Below are positions 56,260 to 64,000 of a stretch of DNA of 64,000 nucleotides, piece by piece (position 1 is the stretch's first letter; each line of letters begins with the position of its first letter). The translations under genes were made by a program, and so were the position numbers. The stretch spans positions 62,001 through 126,000 of the forward strand of contig CAJYHN010000012.1 of NCBI GenBank assembly GCA_913774665.1, written 5' to 3'. A model generated the notes under the pieces. That model did no database searches, was not told where the DNA came from, and saw nothing but the letters and a program-made list of their open reading frames with translations. The stretch is from an uncultured Microbacterium sp. (GTDB taxonomy: Bacteria > Actinomycetota > Actinomycetes > Actinomycetales > Microbacteriaceae).

Positions 56260-57084
56260 ATGGTCGTTCGCACGTCGTCGTCTCCGTCCACCCTCACAAC
56301 CAGCACCGCCGCAGCAGCCCTCGACGCTCTGCGCGAGGCCGCTCCGCTCACGCAGTGCATCACGAACGCGGTGGTGACGAACTTCACCGCCAACGCGCTG
56401 CTCGCCCTGGGCGCGGCCCCCGCGATGTGCGACATCCCCGGGGAGGCCGGGATCTTCGCCGGAATCTCGGGTGGGGTGCTCGTCAACCTCGGCACCCCCA
56501 CGAGCGAGCAGAGGGACGCCGCCCGCGAGGCCGTCACCGCGGGAACCCCCTGGGTCCTCGACCCCGTCGCCGTCGGCGCCCTGCCCGTGCGCACCGCCCT
56601 CGCACACGAGCTCCTCGAACACCGACCGGCGATCGTCCGCGGAAACGCGTCCGAGATCCTCGCCCTCGCGGGAGCAGGCGCCGGCGGCCGCGGGGTCGAC
56701 GCCACCGACTCCGCCGAAGACGCCCTCGACGCCGCCCGCTCCCTCGCGATCCGCACCGGCGGCACCGTCGCCGTCTCGGGAGAGACCGACCTCATCGTGG
56801 ATGCCAGCCGCACGGCGCGCGTGACCGGCGGCAGCATCATGCTGACCAAGGTCACCGGCGGCGGCTGCGCCCTCGGGGCCGCGATGGCGAGCCTCCTCGC
56901 CATCGCCCCCGCCTTCGACGCGGCGGTCGCCGCCAGCGTGATCTGGGCCGTGGCCTCCGAGAGGGCGGCATCCCGAACAGGAGGGCCGGGGTCGTTCGCG
57001 GTGGTGTTCCTCGACGAACTGGCCACGATCCAGCCCGCCGACCTGGACGGACGCGTCCGCGTCGAAACCGAGCTCGCGCGATGA
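56260..57084 (+). CDS. thiM: Hydroxyethylthiazole kinase
   Basis: A 274-residue kinase that phosphorylates the thiazole alcohol for thiamine salvage. Seen: [46 protein letters not shown] and [18 protein letters not shown] (anion hole and catalytic Cys). The ATG at 56260 was chosen because the ATG at 56251 lies inside the P1 stem of the riboswitch and too close to GAAGGG. Its stop overlaps thiE by 4 nt. First gene of a salvage operon. Confidence 0.94.
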   Translation: MVVRTSSSPSTLTTSTAAAALDALREAAPLTQCITNAVVTNFTANALLALGAAPAMCDIPGEAGIFAGISGGVLVNLGTPTSEQRDAAREAVTAGTPWVLDPVAVGALPVRTALAHELLEHRPAIVRGNASEILALAGAGAGGRGVDATDSAEDALDAARSLAIRTGGTVAVSGETDLIVDASRTARVTGGSIMLTKVTGGGCALGAAMASLLAIAPAFDAAVAASVIWAVASERAASRTGGPGSFAVVFLDELATIQPADLDGRVRVETELAR

Positions 57085-57758
57085 CCGCCGACCTGTCCCT
57101 GCACCTGGTCACCGATCACCGCGTTCCGCTCGCGCGCCTGCGCGATCTCGTCGACGAGGCCGTCGCCGCGGGCGTGAGCGTGGTGCAACTGCGCGACAAG
57201 GTCGCGAACGGCAGAGAACTGTTCGCCCGCACCCTCGACCTCGCCGACGTCATCGCGGGACGCTGCACGTTCGTCGTCGACGATCGCCTCGACATCGTCC
57301 TCGCCGCGCGCGAACGCCTGGGGGCAACAGCCGGTTCCCCCGGCGACCGCGTTCGCGTCGACGGCATCCATCTCGGCCAGAGCGACCTTCCCGTCGACGC
57401 GGCGCGCGCACTGCTCGGACCCGACGCCCTGATCGGATGGACGGCGAACACCCCGGCCCACCTCGCCGCGGCCGAGGCGCTGCCCGCGGGCACGGTCGAC
57501 TACCTCGGCGTCGGCGTCATCCGCGCCACCTCGACGAAACCCGACCACCCGCGACCACTCGGCATCGAGGGGTTCGGCGAGCTCGCGGCATCCACCCCCC
57601 TCCCGTGCGTCGCGATCGGGGGGATCGGCCTCGAAGACGTCACCGCCCTCCGCCGCGCCGGTGCCGCGGGAGTCGCCGTGGTCTCTCTGGTGAGCGAGGC
57701 CGACGACCCGGGCGAGGTCGTGCGACACCTCCGCGCGGCGTGGGAGGACGGAGAGTGA
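57081..57758 (+). CDS. thiE: Thiamine-phosphate synthase
   Basis: A 225-residue enzyme joining HMP-pyrophosphate and thiazole phosphate to thiamine monophosphate. Seen: [44 protein letters not shown] (Mg/pyrophosphate sites) and [20 protein letters not shown]. The usual GPVFPTxTK reads GVIRATSTK here, a mild variant. Overlaps thiM and the thiD fusion gene by 4 nt on each side. Confidence 0.94.
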   Translation: MTADLSLHLVTDHRVPLARLRDLVDEAVAAGVSVVQLRDKVANGRELFARTLDLADVIAGRCTFVVDDRLDIVLAARERLGATAGSPGDRVRVDGIHLGQSDLPVDAARALLGPDALIGWTANTPAHLAAAEALPAGTVDYLGVGVIRATSTKPDHPRPLGIEGFGELAASTPLPCVAIGGIGLEDVTALRRAGAAGVAVVSLVSEADDPGEVVRHLRAAWEDGE

Positions 57759-59191
57759 TCCCCCGCGTCCTGAGCATCGCCGGCACCGATCCGACCGGCG
57801 GGGCGGGCATCCAGGCCGACCTGAAATCGATCGCCGCGTTCGGCGGATACGGGATGGCCGCCGTCACGGCCCTGGTCGCCCAGAACACCCTCGGGGTCCG
57901 CAGCGTCCACGTGCCGCCGACGACATTCCTCGAGGAGCAGCTGCGCGCGGTCAGCGACGACGTCGACATCGACGCGGTGAAGATCGGCATGCTCGGCTCG
58001 ACCGACGTCATCGCCACCGTCGACCAGTGGCTCACCGCCACGCGACCGCCGATCGTCGTCCTCGACCCCGTCATGGTCGCCACCAGCGGCGACCGTCTCC
58101 TCGAGGCGGACGCCGAAGACGCCGTGCGCGCACTCTGCCGCCGCGCCGACCTCGTCACCCCCAACCTTCCAGAACTCGCGGTCCTGGTGCGCGGACCCGT
58201 CGCGACGACCTGGGAGGCCGCCGTCGCCCAGGCCGAACAGCTCGCCGCGACGGCGGACACCGCGGTTCTTCTCAAGGGCGGGCACCTGGACGGCCGACAG
58301 TGCCCGGATGCCGTCGTCGACGGCGACGGCGTGCACGAGGTTCCGGGCCGCCGCGTCGACACCCGGCACACCCACGGCACCGGATGCTCGCTGTCATCGG
58401 CCATGGCGACCCTCGCCGCGCACGGTCTGCCCTGGCCAGACGCCCTCGCCCGCGCGAAGCGCTGGCTCACCGGAGCCCTGGAGCACGCCGAAGCCCTGCA
58501 CGTCGGTCGAGGCAACGGCCCGATCGACCACCTGCACGAACTCCGCCCGCACATCGACCTCGGTCGATCGTGGAGCAGCGAGCGGTGGGATGCCACCGCC
58601 TCCCTCCGCGCGGAGGTCGACGCGTGCGGATTCGTCCGGGGGCTGGCATCCGGAGATCTCGACCGTGACGCCTTCACCTGGTACCTCGGCCAGGATCTGC
58701 TGTATCTGCGCGAGTACGCCCGCGTGCTGGCACGCGCCGCCGCCCTGGCCCCTACGGCCGAGGAACAGCGGTTCTGGGCAGCGGGCTCGGTGGCCTGCCT
58801 CGCCGAAGAGGCGAGGCTGCATCGGTCGCACGTCGACCCGACGGGGCTCGAACCCGCCCCGACGACCTGGGCGTACACCGACCACCTGCACGCCGTCGCA
58901 GCCGGCGGGTCGTACGCGATTCTCGTCGCGGCGATCCTGCCGTGCTACGTGCTCTACACCGACATCGGCGCCCGCTGGAGAGGCACCTTCGGTCCCGCCC
59001 ACCCCTACGCCGACTGGCTCACGGCCTACGGCGACGAGTCGTTCGCCGCGTCATCGGCCGAGGCCGAGAGAATCGCGGACGCCGCCGCGCGAACGGCATC
59101 CCCCGCTACCCGCCACGGGATGGCCACGGCGTACGACCGATCGATGACGCGGGAGCTGGCGTTCTTCGACGCGCCCCTGAAACGCGCGTGA
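57755..59191 (+). CDS. thiD: ThiD-TenA fusion (HMP-phosphate kinase plus thiaminase II)
   Basis: A 478-residue two-domain enzyme. Seen: ThiD part (1 to about 255) with GTDPTGGAGIQADLKSIAAF, VLDPVMVATSGDRLL and HGTGCSLSSAMA; TenA part (about 270-478) with YLGQDLLYLREYARVLARAA, ILPCYVLYTDIG (catalytic Cys) and MTRELAFFDAP (catalytic Glu). ThiD phosphorylates HMP and HMP-P; TenA frees HMP from degraded thiamine. The fusion channels salvaged pyrimidine to ThiE. GTG start overlapping thiE. A strong hairpin follows. Confidence 0.94.
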   Translation: MIPRVLSIAGTDPTGGAGIQADLKSIAAFGGYGMAAVTALVAQNTLGVRSVHVPPTTFLEEQLRAVSDDVDIDAVKIGMLGSTDVIATVDQWLTATRPPIVVLDPVMVATSGDRLLEADAEDAVRALCRRADLVTPNLPELAVLVRGPVATTWEAAVAQAEQLAATADTAVLLKGGHLDGRQCPDAVVDGDGVHEVPGRRVDTRHTHGTGCSLSSAMATLAAHGLPWPDALARAKRWLTGALEHAEALHVGRGNGPIDHLHELRPHIDLGRSWSSERWDATASLRAEVDACGFVRGLASGDLDRDAFTWYLGQDLLYLREYARVLARAAALAPTAEEQRFWAAGSVACLAEEARLHRSHVDPTGLEPAPTTWAYTDHLHAVAAGGSYAILVAAILPCYVLYTDIGARWRGTFGPAHPYADWLTAYGDESFAASSAEAERIADAAARTASPATRHGMATAYDRSMTRELAFFDAPLKRA

Positions 59192-59234
59192 GGTGCCGGG
59201 GGTCTCGCGCACGAGACGTGATCCCCGGCACCTC
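59190..59234. terminator. Bidirectional hairpin after the thi operon
   Basis: GAGGTGCCGGGG (59190-59201) pairs with CCCCGGCACCTC (59223-59234), with an inner TCTCG/CGAGA pair, between convergent genes. Confidence 0.78.
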
Positions 59235-59255
59235 AGGTGACGTCGGCCGAGAGGC

Positions 59256-59438
59256 TCAGCCGCTCTTGCGACGGAACTCCCGCTTGGTGACCGCTCCGTG
59301 CGTTCCCTGCACGGCGGAGTGGCCGTCGAGGTGCGCCTGACCCGAACGGTGCTGACCGTTCTTCTTCTCGAGCGCTTCCTTGAACTTGCGCTTCATGTCG
59401 TCGGATGCCGAGGCACCCGCGGTCTCGTCGGTACTCAT
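59256..59438 (-). CDS. Small DUF5302-like protein
   Basis: A 60-residue, highly charged protein. Seen: an acidic start, then MKRKFKEALEKKNGQHRSGQ and a basic GAVTKREFRRKSG end, the pattern of the DUF5302 family of small actinobacterial proteins with unknown role. TAGGGT lies 6 nt before the ATG, with GGAGG between, so both a leaderless and a Shine-Dalgarno start are possible. Confidence 0.8.
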   Translation of the reverse strand: MSTDETAGASASDDMKRKFKEALEKKNGQHRSGQAHLDGHSAVQGTHGAVTKREFRRKSG

Positions 59439-59444
59439 GCCTCC

Positions 59445-59450
59445 ACCCTA
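59445..59450 (-). promoter_or_regulatory. -10 hexamer TAGGGT for the DUF5302-like gene
   Basis: Minus-strand TAGGGT lies 6 nt before the ATG at 59438. Confidence 0.45.
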
Positions 59451-59476
59451 GGCATGTCCGTGGCTGGTGTCGCGGG

Positions 59477-60388
59477 TCACACGTGCCGCACGCGCTGCTG
59501 CAGACGCGTGCGGATATCGAACAGCTCAGTGCCGCCGACCTCGCGCCCGCCGGTGATCCCCCTGCGCAGAAGAGTCGTGAGCGCGCTGCGCGTGACCAGC
59601 GCCACGGGCATCCCGCGGACCTTGCCGAGCTCGGTGATCGCGTCCAGAACCGCGTCGTCGGGCAGCACGACCATCGCACCGCTGAAGCGGACACCGGCCG
59701 CCCGCGCGATCACGCGAGCGCGGGATACCAGCTCGGTCACGGGCGAACCGATCACGTGTGGGCCGGTGATCTCACCGCGGCGCACCCCCACCGGCCCGCC
59801 GAAGTCCTCGCTCAGCAGGGCGTAGAGGCCGCTCGGACCGAGGACGAGGTGATCGAGCTTCTGCTCCGGGTCGCGTCCGTCGCGATCGGCGAACACGTCG
59901 TGCCAGACGGTGTAGCCCATGCCCAAATCCGCGACGAGCCGGGCGGTCTCTTCTTCGGCGAGCGCGTCGGCGAGGATGTGGCGGATCTCGGACGGAGCCG
60001 ACCGCACGAGAGCGGGATCGTAGGGGTCGGCGATGTCGACACCGCGCCCCACCCACTCGCGGATGAGTCCGAGATACCGCTCGCGACGCCACCCGCCGGG
60101 CTGACCGTGCGATCGCGCGCGCGGACGCGTGTCGGCCGGACGGGAGGGAGCGGATGCCGGCACCCCGCCGCCCCATTCACCGGGAGCCGTCCCGCGACCC
60201 CGGTCGTAGGCGCTGCGCGCTTCGGGCGTCCCCACGAGCTCCCAGGCACGCTGGACCTGGACGAAGAGGGCGGCGTCGCCCCCGGTGTCGGGATGGGTCT
60301 CGCGCAGACGCACGCGGTAGGCGCGGCGCAGACCCTCGTCATCGATGTCGGCCGCGACCCGGAGCACCTCGTATGCCGAGGACGACAT
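59477..60388 (-). CDS. J-domain protein with uncharacterised C-terminal domain
   Basis: A 303-residue protein. Seen: an N-terminal J domain (about 1-65) with YEVLRVAADIDDEGLRRAYR and the HPD motif in RETHPDTGG; a Pro/Arg-rich linker (70-105); then a mixed alpha/beta region with LDHLVLGPSGLYALLSEDFG, resembling the start of NERD-type nuclease-related domains, and SGAMVVLPDDAVLDAITELG. J domains recruit DnaK. The C-terminal part probably decides the client or process, which I cannot name. A GTG at 60403 is an alternative start; neither has a clear ribosome site. Confidence 0.75.
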   Translation of the reverse strand: MSSSAYEVLRVAADIDDEGLRRAYRVRLRETHPDTGGDAALFVQVQRAWELVGTPEARSAYDRGRGTAPGEWGGGVPASAPSRPADTRPRARSHGQPGGWRRERYLGLIREWVGRGVDIADPYDPALVRSAPSEIRHILADALAEEETARLVADLGMGYTVWHDVFADRDGRDPEQKLDHLVLGPSGLYALLSEDFGGPVGVRRGEITGPHVIGSPVTELVSRARVIARAAGVRFSGAMVVLPDDAVLDAITELGKVRGMPVALVTRSALTTLLRRGITGGREVGGTELFDIRTRLQQRVRHV

Positions 60389-60524
60389 GGGACTGTCGAA
60401 CACGCGTTCATCCGTTCTGCCGCGATCACGCGGCGCCTCTCAGGCTAACCCGCCATGGCTGAGTACAGCCCGGACGGCGAGGTCAAGTCGCGGTCGTCGG
60501 AGCCTCGCGGGCACAACAGCGCTG

Positions 60525-61613
60525 TCACCAGAGCGCGGGCTCCGGCGCGTACGCGAACGCCTCCGCGACGCGCTCGGAAGGGAGGTCCTCGAGGCGCGCG
60601 GGAGACCACGACGGCGACCGGTCCTTGTCGACCACCTGGGCGCGGATCCCCTCGACCAGGTCGGGTTGCGTGAGGGCGAACCACATGATCAGGCCGTATT
60701 CCTGCGCGAGGGCCGCCCGCAGCGAGGGCAGCTCGCGAGCGCGACGCACCGCCTCGAGCGTCACCGCGATCGCGGTGGGCGCCGACGAGGCCAGCAGCTC
60801 GGCGGTTTCGCGCGCTTCGGGCTCAGGTCGCGCGCGGAGGCGATCCAGGATGCCGGACACGTCCGCGGCCGCGAACGCGTCGTCGACCCATTCCCGGGCG
60901 TCCTCGAGCCGAGACCGCTCCGGCGTCTCGTCGAACAGCAGCACCAGCTCGGTGGGACTCGACGGATCGGCGCGGTTCTCGAGGGCCTCGTACAGCGCCT
61001 CGAGGTGCGCGGTCGGCACCATGTGGTCGGCGAACCCGGCGTACACCGCGTCCGCGGCATCCATCGTCCCTCCCGTGAGGGCGAGGTATTCGCCGAGACG
61101 GCCGGGGGCCCGCCCCAACAGCCACGACCCGCCCACGTCGGGGGTGAAGCCGATGCGGGTCTCGGGCATGGCGAGCTTCGAGCGTTCCGTCACGATGCGG
61201 ATGGCCGCGTGACCGGCCAACCCGATCCCTCCGCCCATGCAGACGCCGTCGGCGATCGCGATGACGGGCTTGCGCGAGATCGCGATGCGGTGATCGAGCG
61301 CGTACTCCTCGCGGAAGAAGGCGTGCACCTCGTCGACCCGACCCGCCGTGACCATCTCGTGCAGCGCCCGTACGTCACCACCGGCGCAGAAACCGCGCTC
61401 CCCCGCCCCGTCGAGGAGCACCACGTCGACGTCGGTGTCGCGCTCCCAGCGGTCGAGCGTCACGTTGAGCGCGCGGATCATCTCGAGGTCGAGGGCGTTG
61501 ATGGCCCGCGGGCGGTTCAGCGTCAGATGACCGAGGCCGCCGCGGCCTCCGACCATGACGCTGTCTGCGGCGGTGTCGTGGGCGCTGACGTCTTCGGTTC
61601 GCTGTGCGTGCAC
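60525..61613 (-). CDS. 3-hydroxyisobutyryl-CoA hydrolase-like crotonase
   Basis: A 362-residue crotonase whose length matches HIBCH rather than simple hydratases. Seen: LNRPRAINALDLEM, RGFCAGGDVRALHEM, DGVCMGGGIGLAGHAAIRIV, MPETRIGFTPDVGGSWLLGR (the Glu/Asp pair used by HIBCH) and an extra C-terminal helical part with QEYGLIMWFALTQPDLVEGI and AQVVDKDRSPSWSP. It would release free 3-hydroxyisobutyrate in valine breakdown. The GTG start is supported by TAACGT at 6 nt. Confidence 0.92.
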   Translation of the reverse strand: MHAQRTEDVSAHDTAADSVMVGGRGGLGHLTLNRPRAINALDLEMIRALNVTLDRWERDTDVDVVLLDGAGERGFCAGGDVRALHEMVTAGRVDEVHAFFREEYALDHRIAISRKPVIAIADGVCMGGGIGLAGHAAIRIVTERSKLAMPETRIGFTPDVGGSWLLGRAPGRLGEYLALTGGTMDAADAVYAGFADHMVPTAHLEALYEALENRADPSSPTELVLLFDETPERSRLEDAREWVDDAFAAADVSGILDRLRARPEPEARETAELLASSAPTAIAVTLEAVRRARELPSLRAALAQEYGLIMWFALTQPDLVEGIRAQVVDKDRSPSWSPARLEDLPSERVAEAFAYAPEPALW

Positions 61614-61619
61614 GGTGCC

Positions 61620-61625
61620 ACGTTA
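61620..61625 (-). promoter_or_regulatory. -10 hexamer TAACGT for the hydrolase gene (leaderless)
   Basis: Minus-strand TAACGT lies 6 nt before the GTG at 61613. Confidence 0.5.
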
Positions 61626-61722
61626 CACAGGCGGTTCGCCGCGCCCTCGGCTGTGGATAACTGTGTTTTCGCCCCCGGATCGGGGAAGATGGGAAGAACG
61701 CACACAGAACGAAAGGTGCCGT

Positions 61723-62982
61723 ATGCCCGACGGACAGGTGCTGGAGCTCGCCGGGCTCACCAAACGTTTCGGCTCGATCTCCGCCGTCGACGATCTCTCG
61801 GCTCGGATCGAACCCGGACAGGTCACCGGCTTCCTCGGTCCCAACGGCGCGGGCAAGACCACGTCGCTGCGCATGCTGCTGGGCCTCGTCCGCCCCACGT
61901 CGGGCACGGCGACCATCGGCGGCAGGCACTTCAGCGAGCTCACCTCTCCGCTGCAGACGGTGGGCGCGGCCCTCGAGGCCTCGAGCTTCCACCCCGGGCG
62001 CTCGGCCGCGAACCATCTCAAGGTCTATGCCCGCGCGGCGGGCCTTCACACCGCGCGGGTCGACGAGGTCCTCGGCCTGGTCGGGCTCGCCGATGTCGCC
62101 GGTCGACGGGTCGGCGGCTTCTCGCTCGGCATGCGCCAGCGTCTCGGACTCGCCACGGCGCTCCTCGGCGACCCGGGTGTCGTCGTGCTCGACGAGCCCT
62201 CGAACGGCCTCGATCCCGAGGGCATCCGGTGGATGCGCTCGCTCCTGCGACACCTGGCCGAAGAGGGTCGCACGGTCCTCATCTCGTCGCACCTCCTCGC
62301 CGAGGTGCAGCAGACGGTCGATGCGCTACTGATCATCTCGCGCGGCCGCCTGGTGTTCCAGGGCGGAATCGAAGACCTCGCCGACCCCGACGAATACGCC
62401 ACCGTGGTCGACTCGCCCGATCGCGCGAGCCTGTCGCGCGTGCTCGACGAGCGCGGCATCGAGTATCAGCTGCTGCGCAACGGCTTCACGATCCGCCACC
62501 ACGATCCCGTCGAGATCGGCGGCCTCGCCGCGGGTGCCGGGATCGCCCTGTCGAACCTGCAGAGCAAGGGCGCGAGCCTCGAGGACATCTTCCTCGAGCT
62601 GGTCAGCGGGGTGCGCGTGCACGAGAGCGCCGGTGCGGGTGCCTCTGCCGAGCCCGTCCCGGATGCCGAGACCCCGTCGCCCACCGCGGACCTCGACGCC
62701 TACCCGGCTCCCACCGGCGCACCGGCCCCCGCGGTGAGCCCCGACGCGCTCTCCGCCGACGCACCCGGTCCCGACGAGGCCCGACCCTCGACCGCCCTCG
62801 TCGCGGTCATGACTGCGCCGCGCACGGTGCGCCCCGCGCCAGAGACCGCCGAAGCGAGCCCGCGGCAGTCGTACGCTGTCGCGTCGACCGGGGTGATCGA
62901 CATCGTCTCGCCCGCCGGCCACGACGACCGGGCCGCGGAACGACCCGCCGATCAGCCCCTCGACCAGGAGGTGCCGCGATGA
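61723..62982 (+). CDS. ABC transporter ATP-binding protein with long C-terminal tail
   Basis: A 419-residue ATPase. Seen: Walker A GPNGAGKTT, signature FSLGMRQRLGLA, Walker B VVVLDEPSNGLD, a C-terminal segment ending ASLEDIFLELVSG, then about 115 extra residues rich in Ala, Pro, Asp and Glu with no predicted fold. The LGMRQRLG signature is typical of bacitracin/lantibiotic-immunity-like exporters. A GAAAGG site precedes the ATG. It overlaps the permease gene by 4 nt. The tail is unusual for the family and may be regulatory. Confidence 0.92.
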   Translation: MPDGQVLELAGLTKRFGSISAVDDLSARIEPGQVTGFLGPNGAGKTTSLRMLLGLVRPTSGTATIGGRHFSELTSPLQTVGAALEASSFHPGRSAANHLKVYARAAGLHTARVDEVLGLVGLADVAGRRVGGFSLGMRQRLGLATALLGDPGVVVLDEPSNGLDPEGIRWMRSLLRHLAEEGRTVLISSHLLAEVQQTVDALLIISRGRLVFQGGIEDLADPDEYATVVDSPDRASLSRVLDERGIEYQLLRNGFTIRHHDPVEIGGLAAGAGIALSNLQSKGASLEDIFLELVSGVRVHESAGAGASAEPVPDAETPSPTADLDAYPAPTGAPAPAVSPDALSADAPGPDEARPSTALVAVMTAPRTVRPAPETAEASPRQSYAVASTGVIDIVSPAGHDDRAAERPADQPLDQEVPR

Positions 62983-63797
62983 GCCTCGTCGCCGCCACGC
63001 GCTCGGAGTACACCAAGCAGTTCACCACCGTCGGCTGGTGGGTGCTCGCGATCGTCCTGGTCGTCTACGTCGGCTTCACCGCCGCCGCCCTCGCGTTCGT
63101 GTTCGGCGGCGTCGCCTCCGGCGAGCTCACCGGAGCGAACGGCCCCGCGATGTCGAGCGAGGGTGTTCCGGCCCTCGTCTACAGCTCCGCCACGGCGGTC
63201 GGCTACGTCTTCCCGTTGCTCATCGGGACCCTCATGGTCACCAGCGAGTTCCGTCACAAGACGCTCACACCGACCTTCCTCTCGACCCCCCGTCGCGGTG
63301 TCGTCCTCGTGGGCAAGTTCATCGTCGGCATCGTGGTCGGCCTTCTCTACGGCATCCTGGGCTCGATCGCCGCGGTCGCCGCCGGGGCGGGCGTCCTGAG
63401 CATCTTCGGCATCGACTCGGAGCTCGGGCAATCCGACACCTGGGTCCTCATCGGACGCATGCTGCTGGCCTTCGCCCTGTGGGCCCTCGTCGGCATCGGC
63501 GTCGGGACTGTCGTGCGCAACCAGGTCGCGGCGATCGTCATCGTGCTGGCCGTCACGCTGTTCATCGAACCGATCGTCCGCACCGTCGGCGGCCTCGTCG
63601 AGGGGTTCGGCGACGTGGTCAAGTGGTTCCCGAGCGCCGCGAGCGACGCGCTGGTGGGTCAGACGATCTTCGGCACCATGGGCACCGGGAACAACAGTTC
63701 CCTCGAGTGGTGGGCGGGCGGACTCGTGCTCCTCGGGTACGCCGTCGTCTTCCTCGTCATCGGGCTCTTCACCACCTGGCGTCGCGACATCGACTGA
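62979..63797 (+). CDS. ABC-2 type transporter permease
   Basis: A 272-residue protein with about six helices. Seen: SLVAATRSEYTKQFTTVGWW at the start (coupling region), YVFPLLIGTLMVTSEFRHKT, the conserved EFRHKT loop of ABC-2 permeases of this group, and LIGRMLLAFALWALVGIGVG. Works with the ATPase just upstream. The substrate is unknown. Confidence 0.92.
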   Translation: MSLVAATRSEYTKQFTTVGWWVLAIVLVVYVGFTAAALAFVFGGVASGELTGANGPAMSSEGVPALVYSSATAVGYVFPLLIGTLMVTSEFRHKTLTPTFLSTPRRGVVLVGKFIVGIVVGLLYGILGSIAAVAAGAGVLSIFGIDSELGQSDTWVLIGRMLLAFALWALVGIGVGTVVRNQVAAIVIVLAVTLFIEPIVRTVGGLVEGFGDVVKWFPSAASDALVGQTIFGTMGTGNNSSLEWWAGGLVLLGYAVVFLVIGLFTTWRRDID

Positions 63798-63861
63798 GCG
63801 CGCCCGCTGCGCGCGGCATCCGTGCATTTGGTCGCCCCGCCCGGGTCGGTGAGAATCAACC

Positions 63862-64000
63862 GTGCTCGATGGACCGGTGATCGCCGAGTGGCTCCCCGTC
63901 TCGGCGGCGGCCCTCGTGCTGCTGCTGATCGCCGCAGGGGTCGCCGGCTGGGTCGACGCCGTCGTCGGCGGGGGCGGTCTCATCCAGCTCCCCGCGCTCG
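63862..64000 (+). CDS. TSUP-family (TauE/SafE-like) transporter, N-terminal part
   Basis: An open frame from GTG 63862 to the window end gives 46 residues: VSAAALVLLLIAAGVAGWVD then AVVGGGGLIQLPAL, the first helix and GGGG-x-x-x-x-P motif of the TSUP family (sulfite/organosulfonate-type exporters). The stop lies outside. GAGAAT lies 5 nt before the GTG, so the start may be leaderless. Confidence 0.8.
   Translation, partial: MLDGPVIAEWLPVSAAALVLLLIAAGVAGWVDAVVGGGGLIQLPAL

Noticed and set aside
60345..62978. An upstream extension of the ABC-2 permease frame giving 1150 residues
   Set aside because: Everything before the ATG at 62979 is out-of-frame shadow of the hydrolase and ATPase genes; MSLVAATRSEYTKQ matches the family start and overlaps the ATPase stop by 4 nt.

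Overview
The window looks like chromosomal DNA of a high-GC actinobacterium, most likely a Microbacterium or close relative in Microbacteriaceae. This rests on the very high GC content, frequent GTG/TTG starts, many leaderless starts, tight ATGA/GTGA/TGATG gene overlaps, an LAATG wall-sorting signal and the gene families present. I saw no tRNA, rRNA, prophage, transposase or CRISPR array. Fifty-five protein genes are annotated: one appears frameshifted and two run off the window ends.

Layout. 1-2.5 kb: acyl-CoA dehydrogenase and enoyl-CoA hydratase (branched-chain acyl-CoA degradation) and a VIT-type metal transporter. 2.6-6.4 kb: a large wall-anchored 5'-nucleotidase. 6.5-7.2 kb: an S51 peptidase, then a tandem palindromic repeat. 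7.7-13.6 kb: a GntR-controlled methylcitrate-cycle operon (prpD, prpB, prpC) ending in a thiolase. 13.7-19.4 kb: a YbjQ-like protein, a TetR/reductase divergent pair, NUDIX, a DUF4407-type membrane protein and an aldo/keto reductase. 19.5-21.2 kb: an ABC-2 exporter. 21.4-27.4 kb: a four-gene surface-polysaccharide operon (processive GT2 synthase, GT39-like transferase, DUF4397 surface protein, and a lipoprotein fusing a GH8 glucanase to a class F-like sortase). 27.5-28.8 kb: rlmN. 29-40.8 kb: two beta-glucoside PTS operons, each led by an antiterminator RNA target and terminator, with two BglG/LicT regulators, a nitrilase, a frameshifted AraC regulator and a HAD phosphatase. 41.2-45.2 kb: an SDR/enoyl-CoA hydratase/SDR operon, an unknown membrane protein and a GNAT enzyme. 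45.3-48.3 kb: ykoEDC uptake genes under a TPP riboswitch. 48.3-50.4 kb: a D,D-carboxypeptidase and a GntR regulator. 50.4-56.2 kb: a minisatellite, a DUF222/HNH protein, a three-gene mycosin (type VII secretion-like) cassette and a 14-bp tandem array. 56.2-59.2 kb: thiM-thiE-thiD/tenA under a second TPP riboswitch. 59.3-64 kb: a DUF5302-like protein, a J-domain protein, a 3-hydroxyisobutyryl-CoA hydrolase, an ABC transporter and the start of a TSUP transporter.

How the parts work together. The window combines acyl-CoA catabolism (valine/propionate related), aryl-beta-glucoside uptake with transcript antitermination, thiamine salvage and uptake under TPP control, and cell-surface building. The two most unusual protein loci are the GH8-sortase operon and the orphan mycosin cassette.

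The most unusual non-coding signal is a set of sequence-unrelated but architecturally similar palindromic elements in the intergenic gaps. There is also a strong excess of the heptamer GGATGCC/GGCATCC, and a recurrent -10 hexamer placed exactly 6 nt before leaderless start codons. All functional assignments are from reading the sequence; no database search was run.
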